Both the position numbers and the translations under genes were made by a program. The notes under the pieces were generated by a model, which worked only from the letters and a program-made list of their open reading frames with translations, was not told where the DNA came from and made no database searches. Shown in pieces: positions 26,880-37,186 of a stretch of DNA of 64,000 nt (position 1 is the stretch's first letter; the number at the start of each line of letters is the position of its first letter). Location of the stretch: the NCBI RefSeq assembly GCF_022867885.1, contig NZ_JALIFP010000008.1, forward strand, positions 1-64,000, given 5' to 3'. This stretch comes from Lederbergia sp. NSJ-179. Its GTDB lineage: Bacteria > Bacillota > Bacilli > Bacillales > Bacillaceae_C.

Positions 26880-28004
26880 ATGAAAGTACATACCAATAAG
26901 GATCTTCCCTTATTCATCATAATAATTATCATTGCAATCCTAATATTTGGTATTATCTTAAGATTTGAATATAAATCAGAAGGATTGCGAAATTTGTTTG
27001 AGGATATAAAAGCAGAAGAATTATTTATGCAAGTGATGAAATCTGAAAACCGTACATTTTTTTCTACACAGCAAAATGATTATTTTACATTTAGAAATAT
27101 ATCAGAGGTACTTCTTAAATTAACGATTAATATAAAACCAACCGATTTCAATAGCTTTATGATTAATGAAATCCCTGGATTAGCAAGCTATGACACAAAG
27201 ATAATAGTTGCGGGAGAAGGAACCGATTTAACTACCCTACCGTATGAATCACCACCACCTATAAACTTTAAAGAAAAAGAAGTTTCCGACCATTTTAACA
27301 AAGACACGAACGAAAAAAAAACCGAGCAAGAGCATGAGAAGGAGAATGGTCCTAAAAGTGTATTTATCTATCATACACATAGTCGTGAATCTTTCCTTCC
27401 TTTACTCAAAGATGCGTCTAAGCCTAATGAAGCTATTAGCTCTAATAATAATGCAAATGTTATCGCGATTGGAGCCAGATTAAGTAATAACCTGAGTAAA
27501 ATGGGGATAGGGACAGGCCATGATAAAACTAATGTGAATAATGAATTACTAGAAAGGCAATGGAGTTACTCTGATTCTTACAAAGTATCCAATGAAATTG
27601 TGAATGCAGCGATATCAAGTAATAAAAAATATAAATATTTTATAGATCTGCATCGTGATTCAGCTAGAAAAGAAGTAACTACAAAAAATATAGAAGGAAA
27701 GTCATATGCTAGATTATATTTTATAATAGGGAAAGAAAACAAAAATTACGAAAGAAACCTAGAATTCTCTAAAGAAATTAATACAGAACTTGAGAAAAGA
27801 TATCCCGGTATCAGTCGTGGAATTTTCTTGAAAACTAAAAATGACGGAGATGGAGTATACAACCAAGATGTCTCTGACAGAGCCATATTAATAGAATTAG
27901 GAGGTGTTGACAACACGATTGAGGAAATTAATAGAACTATTGATGCTTTTGCCGAAGTATTTGCAGATTATTATTGGAAAGAGAATGAAGCGCAGAAACA
28001 ATAA
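26880..28004 (+). CDS. spoIIP: SpoIIP family sporulation autolysin
   Basis: A 374-residue SpoIIP-type protein. After an N-terminal membrane anchor (residues 10-30) and a variable stalk, the catalytic domain carries VFIYHTHSRESF, a zinc-type amidase motif, FIDLHRDSAR, and the C-terminal ILIELGGVDN. In sporulation SpoIIP cleaves peptidoglycan during engulfment together with SpoIID and SpoIIM. No gpr gene, the usual neighbour of spoIIP, is present, so this may be a paralogue and not the main engulfment enzyme. Confidence 0.85.
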   Translation: MKVHTNKDLPLFIIIIIIAILIFGIILRFEYKSEGLRNLFEDIKAEELFMQVMKSENRTFFSTQQNDYFTFRNISEVLLKLTINIKPTDFNSFMINEIPGLASYDTKIIVAGEGTDLTTLPYESPPPINFKEKEVSDHFNKDTNEKKTEQEHEKENGPKSVFIYHTHSRESFLPLLKDASKPNEAISSNNNANVIAIGARLSNNLSKMGIGTGHDKTNVNNELLERQWSYSDSYKVSNEIVNAAISSNKKYKYFIDLHRDSARKEVTTKNIEGKSYARLYFIIGKENKNYERNLEFSKEINTELEKRYPGISRGIFLKTKNDGDGVYNQDVSDRAILIELGGVDNTIEEINRTIDAFAEVFADYYWKENEAQKQ

Positions 28005-28056
28005 TACTAGCGTATATGCTGCATTCCATATTTGTGCTTTTAACCATGTAATATCC

Positions 28057-28105
28057 CCACTTTAGAGATGGTTTCTTAGCCATCTCTAAAGTGGGGGTAT
28101 TTTTC
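28057..28105 (+). terminator. Strong terminator after SpoIIP
   Basis: CCCCACTTTAGAGATGG pairs perfectly with CCATCTCTAAAGTGGGG across an 8-base loop, followed by GTATTTTT. Confidence 0.85.
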
Positions 28106-28230
28106 TGTCCTAACAATATCGTTTGCTACTTGTGTTATTCCATTAGGGACAGATAGGAAGGAAGAATGAAATGAAAGCCTTTCCCTAGGTAATCCGTTCT
28201 TAAATTCAAATGTAGCTGTCTGTGCAAAGT

Positions 28231-28812
<582 letters not shown>

Positions 28813-28977
28813 GTTCGTTTCCCCCTTATTGTGTTTACTTGTAATGATTTAAGTATATATAAAAAGAGATCAATCAAAATGGATTCTACAGTTTTGGACC
28901 AGATTTGATGCGACGTTTAATATTCGAGACGCTGCTAGTCGAAGAAGAACATTAGTATTTCAAACCAATCGATATAA

Positions 28978-29475
28978 TTACTTTTGCAATTGATTTAAAA
29001 TCAGTTTCAATACATCGTTCTGTGACATATCATTCGTCAGTATTGTTTCTCCACCCACGCCAAGATAATCGTTTGGATTCCACCAGGCACGCAAAGAATC
29101 TTCTCCGAATTCCATCCTTTTTGCACTAGAATTGTGACGTATAACGGTTTCCTCAAAGGATAAATCAAAATAATAGGTATATGTCTTTTGGTGATAAAAC
29201 TGGATTAAGTTATTTAACATTTCACCATAACGACTTTTATACAAGATTCCTTCCACAATAACAAATTCACACTTATCTTTGCCATATTCTGCAATTTGGC
29301 GAATCAAATCAATTGAAAGGTTCCCTTCTCTATCGTGAACCTTCAACATTTCACGGCGAACGACATCCTGAGAAACCAATAATGTTCCATGTCCCAAATG
29401 ATTTTGAAGACGTTTCGCAGTCGTTGTTTTTCCACTCCCAGAATTCCCTCGTATAATAATTAGCTTAGATTCCAT
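28978..29475 (-). CDS. Small P-loop kinase-like protein
   Basis: A 165-residue AAA-type nucleoside or sugar kinase fold. Walker A is GNSGSGKTT at the very N-terminus; VIVEGIL (about residues 72-78) is the second acidic strand; the lid-like region holds RHNSSAKRMEFGE. Similar small kinases include zeta-toxin-like and gluconate-kinase-like proteins, but no specific substrate can be given. GGGGAG precedes the ATG. Confidence 0.7.
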   Translation of the reverse strand: MESKLIIIRGNSGSGKTTTAKRLQNHLGHGTLLVSQDVVRREMLKVHDREGNLSIDLIRQIAEYGKDKCEFVIVEGILYKSRYGEMLNNLIQFYHQKTYTYYFDLSFEETVIRHNSSAKRMEFGEDSLRAWWNPNDYLGVGGETILTNDMSQNDVLKLILNQLQK

Positions 29476-29662
29476 TTTCTCCCCTCATTGTATCTAACAT
29501 TTGAATTTCACTATTTCCTTAAATTAGACTGTTATGTCTTGCTAGTTTAAGTATAATTCTTCACAATCTATTTCCGACTTTTAGTCTAATCCATCAGCTG
29601 TGTTATTCCACAAGCTAAGTATAATATACTATCCTCTATCACTTGGAATAAAGTGAAACAGT

Positions 29663-30700
29663 TTATTGCTTCACATTTGGAAATATGAGCGATATGGTCA
29701 ACCCCGAACCAAGCTCTGATTTTGCATCCAACTGAATGGCTAAATCATGAGCCATCTTGCTTACTAAAAAGAGTCCCATCCCTGTTGCTTGCCTTGTATA
29801 AGTACCTCGCCCTCCAGTAAAGCCCTTATCAAAGATAAATGGTAAATCTTCTTTAGATACACCAGGTCCATTATCACAAATATGTAAAATGGGTTGATCA
29901 CTCACTTCATCATAAACCGTTTCAAACTTCAGAACTGGACGATCCTGGTTCCGTGCAACATGTTTCGTACTATTAAAGATTATTTGTTCTAATATAAAAG
30001 CTAATCCTTTGCGGTCAGATAAAATTTCTTGTTCTTCACCTATAATCCGTATATGAAAACCGGATTCGTCTAGTAGTGTTTGATGGTCTTCTATTGTCTG
30101 TTTACAAAATTGGCCTAAGTTTATCGGCTCAAAAATATAATCTTTATGCGTAGCCCCAAGTCTTGCAAAATATAGAATTCTCCCTACGTCTCCAAGCATT
30201 TGATCTCTAATATGAAGCATACGTTGTCTAACAAGGGGAGACATTTCGTCACTGCGATTATCTAATACCAATGTCATCAATGATAGAGGCTTTTTAATTT
30301 CATGCACCCATCCTTCTATATAGTTTTCATAATCGGCCAGCTCAATCACTTGCTCATTCAGTTCCGACTGATAGGATCTTATAAGATCCCCCATTCTACG
30401 GATAAACGACCAATGTGTCTTAGGAGATACCCGGCATAATCTTTCTTCGTTCGTCTCATTCGCTTCTAACAAAAAATCCTGAAAGGCAGCTTCGATTATT
30501 TTTTGCTTTCTAATGATCATGAAGACAGCCAGCGATATCATGGCTATAGTAAAAACAATCATGAGCCCTACTAAAACCTTAAACGTTTCGGGATAGGCCA
30601 ACCAAGCTAAAAAACTAAAAAGGAGACTTGTAGCCATCAACATAAGGAACCAATGTTTGTATGCATGAACACAATCATAGATTTGCTTTATCCCTTTCAT
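29663..30700 (-). CDS. BceS-like intramembrane-sensing histidine kinase
   Basis: A 345-residue histidine kinase with two N-terminal membrane helices joined by almost no extracellular loop, the hallmark of BceS-type kinases that sense through their ABC partner. The phosphoacceptor His is in GWVHEIKKPLSLM; the N box (FNSTKH), G1 (DNGPGV) and G2 (GMGLFLV) follow. It is last of four genes, eight bases after the response regulator gene, and should phosphorylate that regulator when the ABC transporter signals a cell-wall-active peptide. Confidence 0.9.
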   Translation of the reverse strand: MKGIKQIYDCVHAYKHWFLMLMATSLLFSFLAWLAYPETFKVLVGLMIVFTIAMISLAVFMIIRKQKIIEAAFQDFLLEANETNEERLCRVSPKTHWSFIRRMGDLIRSYQSELNEQVIELADYENYIEGWVHEIKKPLSLMTLVLDNRSDEMSPLVRQRMLHIRDQMLGDVGRILYFARLGATHKDYIFEPINLGQFCKQTIEDHQTLLDESGFHIRIIGEEQEILSDRKGLAFILEQIIFNSTKHVARNQDRPVLKFETVYDEVSDQPILHICDNGPGVSKEDLPFIFDKGFTGGRGTYTRQATGMGLFLVSKMAHDLAIQLDAKSELGSGLTISLIFPNVKQ

Positions 30701-30708
30701 GGCTTCCC

Positions 30709-31374
30709 CTACCCCCTAAGTCGGTAACCTTGACCCCTTATTGTTTCAATTTGATTCTCCAAGTCTATTTGCCGCAGTGTTTTTCGTAAGCGAGTTAGAT
30801 TCACTTGCAGGGCGTTTTCGTCTATATATTGATCTGTTCCCCATAAAAATTCACTCAGTGCCCTTTTGGATACAATCTCAGGTCTATGCTGCACTAAAGC
30901 CAATAAAATTTTCCCTTCATTAGCTGGTAACAATAATGATTGCGATCCCTTATATAAAGTAAAGGTATTGGGGTCTAGCAAAAAACTGCCACCATCGATC
31001 AAGCCTGGTTGTCCTTCAAATCTTCTGAGCAAGTTCTGAATGCGCGCTAATAATCGATCTCGATTGCATGGTTTTGTGAGATAATCATCTGCCCCTAAAT
31101 CGAGACTATGTAACTCATCTTGTAACTTATCTCTAGATGTAAGAATCAAGATGGGACCAATCCCTTTTGATTTTAGACTTTTGCATATGTCAAATCCTGA
31201 TTGGTCCGGTAAATTGATATCTAATAAGACTAGGTCTGGTGCCAAAGTGACGATTTGAGCAACGATATCTTGAAAACCTGTAATGGCTAGCACTTCAAAC
31301 CCGGCCTTTTGCAATATATCCATTAACTCTTCTCTCATCCATACATCATCTTCGACAATTGTAATCCTCGCCAC
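30709..31374 (-). CDS. BceR-like response regulator
   Basis: A 221-residue OmpR-family regulator. The receiver domain has the acidic pocket EDD, the phospho-acceptor Asp in LVLLDINLPD and the conserved Lys in YLTKP; the C-terminal winged helix ends with TIRGQGYRLRG. The start is GTG behind AAGGAGG. It probably activates the promoter upstream of the ATPase gene, where a TTACA/TGTAA dyad lies. Confidence 0.9.
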   Translation of the reverse strand: MARITIVEDDVWMREELMDILQKAGFEVLAITGFQDIVAQIVTLAPDLVLLDINLPDQSGFDICKSLKSKGIGPILILTSRDKLQDELHSLDLGADDYLTKPCNRDRLLARIQNLLRRFEGQPGLIDGGSFLLDPNTFTLYKGSQSLLLPANEGKILLALVQHRPEIVSKRALSEFLWGTDQYIDENALQVNLTRLRKTLRQIDLENQIETIRGQGYRLRG

Positions 31375-31399
31375 TTCAGCACCTCCTTCGATTTTTCCC

Positions 31400-33565
31400 T
31401 TAATCTATATTTGGCTTCCAACGCAATTTATCAATCTCATGATCAGCAGAACGGGCAACGGCTACTCCATAAATCGCGAAAATTAAGACTACCATACATG
31501 CAAAGCTAAAGGCAATAGGATATAGTAACGCATTGTCTTCGATGTCAATAATAACATTTGAAATCATGGCCCATATACCAATAGCTCCACTAACACATGC
31601 AAGAGACATAGGTAACAGAAAGGTCAACAACACCTGTCGATGCACCGATTTTTTCATTTGATGACGTTTTGCCCCTAACATGGAAAGCGTTACATAGCGG
31701 CCGCCTGTCTGCTTCATCTGTGTCAAAAATTGTAAAGCTAATACCGTGCAAGCATTAATCAAGAATAAGAATCCCATATATAGTGTCGTATAACTTCCAG
31801 CAACAACATAGAAAAGTTTACGTCCAAAGTTTTGTAAATAACTTTCAAACTGGAAGCCTGAAGTTTTTAATAAGTCCCTAGCCTCCATCATTGGTTTCAT
31901 TAAACCTTGTTCGTCTTGCAGCTTTTGTGGGATGCGAAAATTCCAATAGGACGCATAAGTTTCCGTATCTAATAATTGTTCAAACATAGGATCAGGGACG
32001 ATAAAGGCTGAAGTTATTTCTACGGAACGGTCTGCGACTAATCCTCTCTTTGGGATGGATGGGCGTATAAACATTTCCTGATCATGAATACTCATCAAAT
32101 TTTGCCCTTCTTTTTCCGCCTTTTCGAGAATATGATCTAGTACAGGCATGCGATCTAAATTATCCATAGGCATAAAATCTGGATTAAAGTATAAAGCAAT
32201 TTCATCTGCATGCAGATTCAGTGGTTTTTCCCCTATCGCTTCTAAGAGCCCATTATAAGATGATTCCGGAATAAGGTAAGGTGCTGTTGCATCAATTTCT
32301 AGGACCCCAAGCAGATTCAATGCTTCAGGGTTTTCCGAACTGATCGTGTAACCCTGCATTTCTCCAGATAAAATTTGCTCTTTATAGTCGCTTGGCAGCG
32401 CCATAATAATTTGCTCTCTTAATTTAGACCAATCAACTAACGATAAAGGCAAGTCATCTTCCCCACGTTCAGCCCGATAGTTCATTCGTCCGATTTTTAG
32501 AAAATTTAAGTCCTCTACATATGGTGCCATTTTTTCTGAAGTAAGGAATTGCTCGACCTTTTGATCATCCCCCTCCACAGTAAAATCATATAACGAGGAA
32601 TCCCTAGTAAGGACATTTTCTAAACCCATAATCGTTGAAGCACCATTTGCTAGCAAAATGATTGACAACGTGATGAGAATCGATGTGACTGCAACTGAAG
32701 TGGATTTATTAGCCACGTTCTCTTGGAACTGCCTTAATGTAAATGTGTGCAACCCTTTCGTCGATTTACGCTCGGATAAGCTTGTAAGTAACCCCAGTAA
32801 TTTTCCAAATCCCCTCATAAAAAGGATCGTTCCTAAACTTCCAAGTGTCAATGCCACAAACAGAAGCAATCCTGCAAAATCCATCAAACGATATAAAACA
32901 ATCCAATATGCCACACCTAGTAAGACAGCACCTACTAATAGATTAAATACGTTGCCTTTCAAATGCCCCATATCTTGTTTCTTGTCCGTTTGCTCATAAA
33001 GTAATTGCTGGACCTCTTGATTAAATAATTTTCCACCAAGAATGACTAATGCGATAAACTGGATCAATAAGAAACCAATAATGGTGAATATTATCGCACC
33101 TATCGAAAAGCTAATTTGATGACCGATAATTCCTTGTCCAACTAATTTAGAAACCGTCAAACTGATGATCTCTGCTAAAAATCCACCGATTAAAAGGCCA
33201 CCAATCAGGGCCAAAGCAGACGTAATGCCCCCCTCTGCTAAAAGCCCCAGAACAAGGCGCTCCTTGCGCATTCCTAACATAAGATAAAGACCAAACTCTT
33301 TACTCCTTCGATTTAATTGGTACCGATTAGCAAATAAAATCAAGAAAAACAATAAAAATAAGGCAAAAACATATACAATTGGCATCTGAGCTAAAAGTTT
33401 ATCGATCGCATCACTTTCAAACTCCCTTAAGAATAAAATAACATCTTGTCTCCCAAGTGAAAGAATAATATAAAACGAGGCTACTGCTGTAACTAGTGTC
33501 GCAAAGTAGATTAAATTCTCCTTACGACTTCGTTTCGCATTACGATAAATCAGCCTAGAGAACAT
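31400..33565 (-). CDS. BceB-like ABC transporter permease
   Basis: A 721-residue FtsX-type permease with about ten membrane helices and a large extracytoplasmic domain (roughly residues 330-600) between helices 7 and 8, exactly the BceB layout. The N-terminus reads MFSRLIYRNAKRSRKEN. Such permeases free cell-wall lipid targets from bacitracin-like or cationic peptides and signal flux to the kinase. The ATG at 33565 has AGGAGG upstream and overlaps the ATPase stop by 11 bases. Confidence 0.9.
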   Translation of the reverse strand: MFSRLIYRNAKRSRKENLIYFATLVTAVASFYIILSLGRQDVILFLREFESDAIDKLLAQMPIVYVFALFLLFFLILFANRYQLNRRSKEFGLYLMLGMRKERLVLGLLAEGGITSALALIGGLLIGGFLAEIISLTVSKLVGQGIIGHQISFSIGAIIFTIIGFLLIQFIALVILGGKLFNQEVQQLLYEQTDKKQDMGHLKGNVFNLLVGAVLLGVAYWIVLYRLMDFAGLLLFVALTLGSLGTILFMRGFGKLLGLLTSLSERKSTKGLHTFTLRQFQENVANKSTSVAVTSILITLSIILLANGASTIMGLENVLTRDSSLYDFTVEGDDQKVEQFLTSEKMAPYVEDLNFLKIGRMNYRAERGEDDLPLSLVDWSKLREQIIMALPSDYKEQILSGEMQGYTISSENPEALNLLGVLEIDATAPYLIPESSYNGLLEAIGEKPLNLHADEIALYFNPDFMPMDNLDRMPVLDHILEKAEKEGQNLMSIHDQEMFIRPSIPKRGLVADRSVEITSAFIVPDPMFEQLLDTETYASYWNFRIPQKLQDEQGLMKPMMEARDLLKTSGFQFESYLQNFGRKLFYVVAGSYTTLYMGFLFLINACTVLALQFLTQMKQTGGRYVTLSMLGAKRHQMKKSVHRQVLLTFLLPMSLACVSGAIGIWAMISNVIIDIEDNALLYPIAFSFACMVVLIFAIYGVAVARSADHEIDKLRWKPNID

Positions 33566-34334
33566 TTGCGCTTCCTCCCCCAAGCTGAGCGAGTAACTGC
33601 AAAATTCTTTCATAAAATTTCTCTTGTGACTCATCATGTTTGCGACGCAGTTCATGAAAGATGACACCATCTTGAATAAAGAGAATCCTTGAGCAAAAAC
33701 TAGCTGCATTTGGATCGTGACTGACCATCAAAATCGTTCTTCCACTACTTCTATTAATCCCTGCCAACTTATTCATTAGGATTCTTGCTGAACGTGTGTC
33801 TAATGCTCCTGTCGGTTCATCCGCAAGAACAATATCCGGATCAGAAATCAAACAACGTGCAGCCGCTACCCTTTGCTTTTGTCCCCCAGACATCTGAGAT
33901 GGGAATTTATGAAGAATATCTGTAATCTCGAAAAAATCTACTAATTCCTCTAATTTAGCACGTGCTTTTGCAAAATCCATTCCATGAATAGACAGTGGTA
34001 ATAATATATTTTCTTGTCCCGTTAGATTATCCAGCAGTGCAAAGTCTTGAAACAAATAGCCAATCCGACTCCCTCGATATTCGGCTAAATCCTTACTGTC
34101 AAAAGCGCTGATGTTTTTCCCGTTTAAAAGCACGCGTCCCGATGTTGGCTTGATAATCGTCGCGATGCAGTTTAACAATGTCGTTTTACCAGAGCCGCTT
34201 GGACCCATTATACCTAAAAATTCTCCTTGGAGAATATCGAAACTAACACCATTTAAAGCTTTTGTGATATTGTTGTTCTTTCCATAGTTTTTTTGTAAGT
34301 CTTGAACTTCTAGTAATTTTCCTTGTCTGACCAC
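33555..34334 (-). CDS. BceA-like ABC transporter ATPase
   Basis: A 259-residue ATPase of the MacB/BceA group. Walker A is GPSGSGKT, signature MSGGQKQR, Walker B IVLADEPTGALD, and the switch His is in MVSHD. The start is GTG behind AAAGGAG. It is the first gene of the ATPase-permease-regulator-kinase operon on the minus strand. Confidence 0.92.
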   Translation of the reverse strand: MVRQGKLLEVQDLQKNYGKNNNITKALNGVSFDILQGEFLGIMGPSGSGKTTLLNCIATIIKPTSGRVLLNGKNISAFDSKDLAEYRGSRIGYLFQDFALLDNLTGQENILLPLSIHGMDFAKARAKLEELVDFFEITDILHKFPSQMSGGQKQRVAAARCLISDPDIVLADEPTGALDTRSARILMNKLAGINRSSGRTILMVSHDPNAASFCSRILFIQDGVIFHELRRKHDESQEKFYERILQLLAQLGGGSANVL

Positions 34335-34349
34335 TGTGTACCGCTCCTT

Positions 34350-34418
34350 TATAACAAAGTTGAGTTATACACATTATAAACAGGATAAAGGACTAGAAAC
34401 ACTTACAAATGATGTAAG
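34350..34418 (-). promoter_or_regulatory. Bce-type promoter and regulator box
   Basis: On the minus strand, the dyad CTTACA-n5-TGTAAG (34402-34418) lies just upstream of a weak -35, with a perfect TATAAT downstream and then the AAAGGAG of the ATPase gene. BceR-type regulators bind TnACA/TGTAA dyads placed this way. The spacing of five differs by one from the four usually given for BceR, so the assignment is tentative. Confidence 0.6.
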
Positions 34419-34570
34419 GGAATAGGAAGAAAGGTTGCTTGAAAGATTTTGATCACTATTATTTCCGATCCTTTTTCCTACTTCTTTTTTAAATTCATAT
34501 ATTTTCGGTTAATCCCTCGAAAGTGGCATTGTCTTTCAACAATTTTATTTTCAACTTTCGTCACACGATT

Positions 34571-35629
34571 TCACGAAATACCCTCTCCATTAAAGCGAAG
34601 AATAGAGGTTGTATCCTCGGAATAAACTTGTCTGATGACATCCATGATTTCTTTTTTCCTATCTTCCGCTTCTTCTTGGGCGAGGCAAAGTTCAACATCA
34701 TCAATATCATGCGGACCGATTCGCCAATGCCCAAGTACTGCTCCCTTAAACTCCCCATCAATCAAAAGATATTGCAGAACTTCCCGTTCTTTGAACATCT
34801 CTTTTAACTCATTCATATATACCCTCACCAGGAAATCCGATTTATCAAGCATGAAAACCGATGGAGTTATTTTTTCGTCAATCAACCCTAGATCTTCCTT
34901 TTGTATAAATCCTTCACCGAGATCATTGATTGTTATTTTAACAATCTGTCCATGCTCCATTAGCAGGTCTAGAGCACTTTGTATCGTTTTGAGTTTTAAC
35001 TGCGACCAGCTTCTAATTTGCTCTAGGGTAGCGAAGACAATGACATTAAAGAAACGCAAGAGCATATCGGAAACTAGAGATACGGTATCTTTCTGTATTT
35101 CAATTTCGCCCCATTCAGTCCTAAAGTCAAACCAGCCCGTATTCCAGTCAGTATCAACTTGTGATTCATATACCAAAAAAGCTTCTTGCATCCTTTTCAA
35201 CGCAGCGGTGATTTCCTTTGCTTTATAGGGCAATTCTTCTTTCAACTGATCCTTTGATATTCCACCAGAAAGTTGAATCATCGATAAAATTTCTTCATGA
35301 AGTAGTGTTACTTTTTGAATCGGTTTTCGATAAATAGTAGCATACAAACTCAAATCGTCTTCCAAAACATATCCGATTCTCCCAGCTTGGAAACGCCCTT
35401 TTACTAATCTATGTTTTTTGCGTAAGTTTCCCGCTAACAAGGAATCATCAAAGGTTGTCCTGTGTACTAACTGCGGCGGGTTGCCGGGACGACTATTAGA
35501 GACAGGAGCGACAGGCTGTAGTAAACGAAATAGCTGTTCATAAGCTTCTGTATCGTGAATGTCTCTTAGTGGCTCCACGAGCTTTTGCCTTTTCAGTCGT
35601 TCGCAAATGATTCTTTCCTTATTCAACAT
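34571..35629 (-). CDS. Winged-helix (HTH_42/YcaQ-like) protein
   Basis: A 352-residue protein that resembles the winged-helix HTH_42/YcaQ-AlkZ group in length and in repeated helix-turn-helix-like segments (for example ATLEQIRSWSQLKLKTIQSA). The family includes DNA glycosylases that unhook interstrand crosslinks, but I could not find the catalytic Q-x-Q/D motif with confidence. The start is 35629, where GGAGGTG is ideally placed; the stop of the DinB gene lies 26 bases upstream. The neighbours (DinB fold, YafY regulator) fit a DNA-damage-type operon. Confidence 0.5.
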   Translation of the reverse strand: MLNKERIICERLKRQKLVEPLRDIHDTEAYEQLFRLLQPVAPVSNSRPGNPPQLVHRTTFDDSLLAGNLRKKHRLVKGRFQAGRIGYVLEDDLSLYATIYRKPIQKVTLLHEEILSMIQLSGGISKDQLKEELPYKAKEITAALKRMQEAFLVYESQVDTDWNTGWFDFRTEWGEIEIQKDTVSLVSDMLLRFFNVIVFATLEQIRSWSQLKLKTIQSALDLLMEHGQIVKITINDLGEGFIQKEDLGLIDEKITPSVFMLDKSDFLVRVYMNELKEMFKEREVLQYLLIDGEFKGAVLGHWRIGPHDIDDVELCLAQEEAEDRKKEIMDVIRQVYSEDTTSILRFNGEGIS

Positions 35630-35655
35630 GCATTCACCTCCAACCACTACAATCA

Positions 35656-36144
35656 TTAGACATATAAATCAAACATGTTTACATCATAACCAAGCTGCTT
35701 CAAGTAATTGAAAAATTGCCCTCGATGATGAAAGAAATGAGAAACTTCTTCAACAAGCCAATGAGCTTGAATAGCGCCTTCTTCCAGATAAAAGGGCTTT
35801 GACTTTTTCGTTAAAAAGTCTTCGTCGGACAAAGACAGCATAAAAGTTTTATAACCTTCAAAACCATTGTTCATGGCTTCAATCATCGCATCTGCTGATT
35901 CCAAGTTATCGTACTTTACTTCCAATTTTTGAATCGTCGCTTGATCTTTTTCCTGCCAAATATTAAGGTCTACCTCCGGAATGGCTACAATATGTTTAGC
36001 TAATTCTTCTAGATTCCGCATATTGTCTGCTGGCTGATATCCCCAATCCCGTGCTCGTACTTTTCTCAGTAAACCTTCCATAGAACGGACACCTACTTCA
36101 AGTTCATCCAAAAGTTCATTCCTTAAAATGTTTACTGCGTTCAT
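35656..36144 (-). CDS. DinB family protein
   Basis: A 162-residue four-helix-bundle protein of the DinB/YfiT group. The metal-ligand histidines are visible in LAKHIVAIP and in the C-terminal HFFHHRGQFFNYL. Members include thiol transferases and damage-induced proteins; activity here is unknown. ATG at 36144 is preferred because GGAAGG is nine bases upstream; the earlier ATG at 36153 abuts that site. Confidence 0.82.
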   Translation of the reverse strand: MNAVNILRNELLDELEVGVRSMEGLLRKVRARDWGYQPADNMRNLEELAKHIVAIPEVDLNIWQEKDQATIQKLEVKYDNLESADAMIEAMNNGFEGYKTFMLSLSDEDFLTKKSKPFYLEEGAIQAHWLVEEVSHFFHHRGQFFNYLKQLGYDVNMFDLYV

Positions 36145-36238
36145 TGCGCTCATCCTTCCATTTCTGATTTCCTTTTCAATCTATCATGGAATAGTGACAA
36201 ATCATGTCAACATTCATCTTATTTTTTTAAAAAGAAGG

Positions 36239-37186
36239 TCAACGGTATTGTTCTACAAGCGTTTTCAATTTTTCCTTCATGTACGTGATAGCTTCTGGAG
36301 GTTCCTTTATCATAGCCTCGCAGCCAAAATTCCAAATAAGATCTACAAAATAGGTCAATTCCGATTTGGGGATTTTCGTATGAATCAAACCTGCTCCATC
36401 CTCGCATATCATCAAAAAACGTTCCAAATCCAACTCCGACATCGCACGACGGGCACCCTCTCTTGTAAATTCTACAGATAAAGTAACTGGATCAGGACAT
36501 CCCTTTTCGGATAATTCAATCCAATCCATAACAGATTTATAGGGCAAGTCCAGCGATGTTTCCTTATCCGTTTCTACCGCTTTTATAATTCGGTCGGCAC
36601 GAAACAAGCGAACATCCTGGCGTAGAAAGCAATAGGCAGGACAGTACCAAAACCCGTTGTAGCTGTACAAACCAATTGGTTGAATGACTCTTTCCCTTAC
36701 GCCATCCCGGCTGTCATAATGAATAGATAGTGCGGATTGATCAACGGCGGCATCCAATATGATCTCCAGATGATCGGCAGGCTGAACACGGTTTGGATTC
36801 CAAAAAACAATTCGATCCTTCATTGAATCAATACGGATTTTTGCATCTGAAGGTAAGTATTGATAAAGCTTCTTTAAAACAAACCCCGTTTCCGTTTCAA
36901 AAGGAAGAGAACCGAAAAATTGCGGGGATTGGAAGGCAAAATAAAGGGCAACCGCTTCTGATTCCTTTAAAAAGACCGGAGGAAGCATTCGTTCGTTTAG
37001 TACATAATAGCCACCATCTGCACCAACTTCGGAATAGAGAGGAACACCGATTGCACTCAATTCATCCAAATCTCGAAGAATGGTACGATAGGAAACTCCA
37101 AACTCCTCCGCTAACTCCCTTGCTGTGAACTTACGCTTGGTATTCACTGTCATCATTAACTCGATTAAACGCTGTGTTTTGGACAT
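36239..37186 (-). CDS. YafY family WYL-domain regulator
   Basis: A 315-residue regulator with an N-terminal HTH_11 domain (FTARELAEEFGVSYRTILRD) and a WYL ligand domain (SYNGFWYCPAYCFLRQDVRLF). WYL regulators often sense nucleic-acid or nucleotide signals and act in stress or defence regulation. It heads the gene trio with DinB and the winged-helix protein and may autoregulate. GGAGGAACG precedes the ATG. Confidence 0.87.
   Translation of the reverse strand: MSKTQRLIELMMTVNTKRKFTARELAEEFGVSYRTILRDLDELSAIGVPLYSEVGADGGYYVLNERMLPPVFLKESEAVALYFAFQSPQFFGSLPFETETGFVLKKLYQYLPSDAKIRIDSMKDRIVFWNPNRVQPADHLEIILDAAVDQSALSIHYDSRDGVRERVIQPIGLYSYNGFWYCPAYCFLRQDVRLFRADRIIKAVETDKETSLDLPYKSVMDWIELSEKGCPDPVTLSVEFTREGARRAMSELDLERFLMICEDGAGLIHTKIPKSELTYFVDLIWNFGCEAMIKEPPEAITYMKEKLKTLVEQYR

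Noticed and set aside
34635-35228. 197-codon plus-strand frame over the winged-helix gene
   Set aside because: Antisense to a coding gene, Ser-rich shadow with no ribosome binding site.
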